Source: an uncultured Bacteroides sp.
GTDB lineage: Bacteria > Bacteroidota > Bacteroidia > Bacteroidales > Bacteroidaceae
Assembly (NCBI RefSeq): GCF_910585845.1
Contig: NZ_CAJUHF010000089.1
Location: 1-6,785 of the forward strand
Length of the DNA stretch: 6,785 bases
Direction of reading: 5' to 3'
Positions 6,376 through 6,785 of the stretch are shown here, piece by piece. A model generated the notes under the pieces. The model had not been told where the DNA came from. It made no database searches and was given only the letters and a program-made list of their open reading frames with translations. Position 1 is the first letter of the stretch. Each line of letters begins with the position of its first letter. A program made the translations under genes and the position numbers.

Positions 6376-6407
6376 TAAAGGTAGATAAAATATGCGGAGA
6401 ATGGAAA
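6376..6407 (-). promoter_or_regulatory. pyrB operon promoter
   Basis: On the minus strand TACCTTTA (6383-6376) is a 7-of-8 fit to the TAnnTTTG -7 element, and TTTC lies 20 nt upstream as a degenerate -33 box. Transcription would begin near 6369, leaving a leader of about 25 nt before the pyrB ATG. Such a short leader leaves little room for an attenuator, so any pyrimidine control would have to act at the promoter or on the enzyme through PyrI. Confidence 0.45.
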
Positions 6408-6434
6408 AAAGAGAGAAGAAAATTTAGAAGTTTT

Positions 6435-6680
6435 TTGTTCGGTGCTTCGTTTGTACTATATCATAAGTTTGTGTCAGATTCGGGCGTCTTTCATGAGCTT
6501 TTCGGATTTTCTCCAAATTTTATAGTTTGGAACTGGTATGGAATGGGAGAGGTGTCGCAGTTTTTGGGGGAGGGGCTTCTGATATTTGGAGTGATGCCAC
6601 ACGATAATACGGTAAACGAACGTGATATCGGCTATATCGAACTCACCTATCATTTCATATTTCGGATGAACCCTAAATAA
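6435..6680 (+). pseudogene. Possible 3' remnant of an outer-membrane barrel gene
   Basis: This plus-strand frame has no plausible start (TTG only at its left end, no ribosome site), yet its last 35 codons read like a real protein end. The final strand YIELTYHFIF alternates hydrophobic and polar residues as in the closing strand of an outer-membrane barrel, followed by RMNPK and a stop. The whole frame is rich in aromatic residues and glycine. A 5'-truncated remnant is one reading; chance is another. The opposite-strand frame at 6474-6683 has poorer composition, with several rare arginine and proline codons. Confidence is low, since no family was recognised. Confidence 0.25.
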
Positions 6681-6704
6681 CATGAGTAGACACCCGTTAG
6701 TAGA

Positions 6705-6726
6705 ATAAGATTACATCATATCTTAT
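6705..6726. repeat. Short perfect inverted repeat
   Basis: ATAAGAT (6705-6711) and ATCTTAT (6720-6726) are exact reverse complements around an 8-nt spacer. The element sits between the possible barrel remnant and the tandem repeat. No T-run follows on either strand, so it is not a good terminator. It may be a protein-binding site. Confidence 0.35.
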
Positions 6727-6730
6727 GTCT

Positions 6731-6785
6731 CATAACAAGTAATGTAATGGAGCATAACAAGTAATGTAATGGAGCATAACAAGTA
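6731..6785. repeat. 22-bp tandem repeat, cut by window edge
   Basis: Two identical 22-bp units, 6731-6752 and 6753-6774, are followed by the first 11 bases of a third (6775-6785), with no mismatches. Each unit begins CATAACAAG and ends TAATGGAG, with an internal TAATG doublet. The unit contains stops on the plus strand but none in any frame on the minus strand. It has no dyad symmetry and no spacers, so it is not a CRISPR. The array probably extends beyond the window. Confidence 0.85.

Larger units (their letters stand above)
6344..6785. other. Right-end intergenic region
   Basis: No intact gene is convincing here. From left to right the region holds the pyrB promoter (about 6376-6407, minus strand), a purine-rich stretch on the plus strand, a possible remnant of a membrane-barrel gene on the plus strand (about 6435-6680), a 7-bp hairpin (6705-6726) and the start of a 22-bp tandem repeat (from 6731) that continues past the window. 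Confidence 0.55.

Noticed and set aside
6611..6626. ACGAACGT resembling the core of Mpi-type DNA inversion sites
   Set aside because: Only one partial copy is present, with mismatches at the outer positions and no opposing copy nearby, and it lies inside a possible coding remnant.
6474..6683. Minus-strand frame of 69 codons upstream of pyrB, considered as a leader or small gene
   Set aside because: It has no recognisable family, several rare codons (AGG, AGA, CGA, CCC), and no promoter or ribosome site; the pyrB promoter lies between it and pyrB. The plus-strand frame here looks more protein-like.
6731..6785. CRISPR array
   Set aside because: The units are contiguous and identical with no unique spacers, and no cas genes are in the window.

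Overview
The window looks like chromosomal DNA from a gut Bacteroidales species, most likely Bacteroides or a close relative. The evidence is AT-rich intergenic DNA, several matches to the Bacteroides -7 promoter element TAnnTTTG, weak or absent Shine-Dalgarno sequences, a PadR/PspC gene pair of Bacteroidetes type, a PorT-family outer-membrane barrel, and a serine hydroxymethyltransferase with the extra loop I associate with Bacteroidetes. The species assignment is inference from protein style; no search was run.

Layout. Positions 1-363 are non-coding and hold a -7-like element facing left and a promoter facing right, the latter embedded in several palindromes. Positions 364-1846 carry a plus-strand two-gene unit: a PadR-type repressor and a PspC-domain membrane protein. 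Positions 1847-2081 lie between convergent genes and contain a strong terminator hairpin and a second, nested palindrome. From 2082 to 6343 every gene is on the minus strand. In transcription order these are pyrB and pyrI (the catalytic and regulatory chains of aspartate transcarbamoylase), a flavoredoxin-like flavin reductase, a PorT-like outer-membrane protein, and then glyA. A terminator-like hairpin and a separate promoter-like element precede glyA. Positions 6344-6785 hold the pyrB promoter, a possible remnant of an outer-membrane protein 3' end on the plus strand, a small hairpin, and an exact 22-bp tandem repeat that runs off the window edge.

How the genes fit together. PyrB and PyrI form the allosteric enzyme at the committed step of pyrimidine synthesis. 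GlyA makes glycine and 5,10-methylene-THF, which feeds thymidylate and purine synthesis, so both ends of the minus-strand block serve nucleotide precursor supply. The flavin reductase and the barrel protein have no obvious link to that theme and may simply share the transcript. The padR-pspC pair looks like a self-contained envelope-stress type module with autoregulation.

No new multi-gene system is apparent; most of the window is core metabolism. The parts most worth a second look are the stacked palindromes over the padR promoter, the nested palindromes between pspC and glyA, and the tandem repeat with the possible gene remnant at the right edge.
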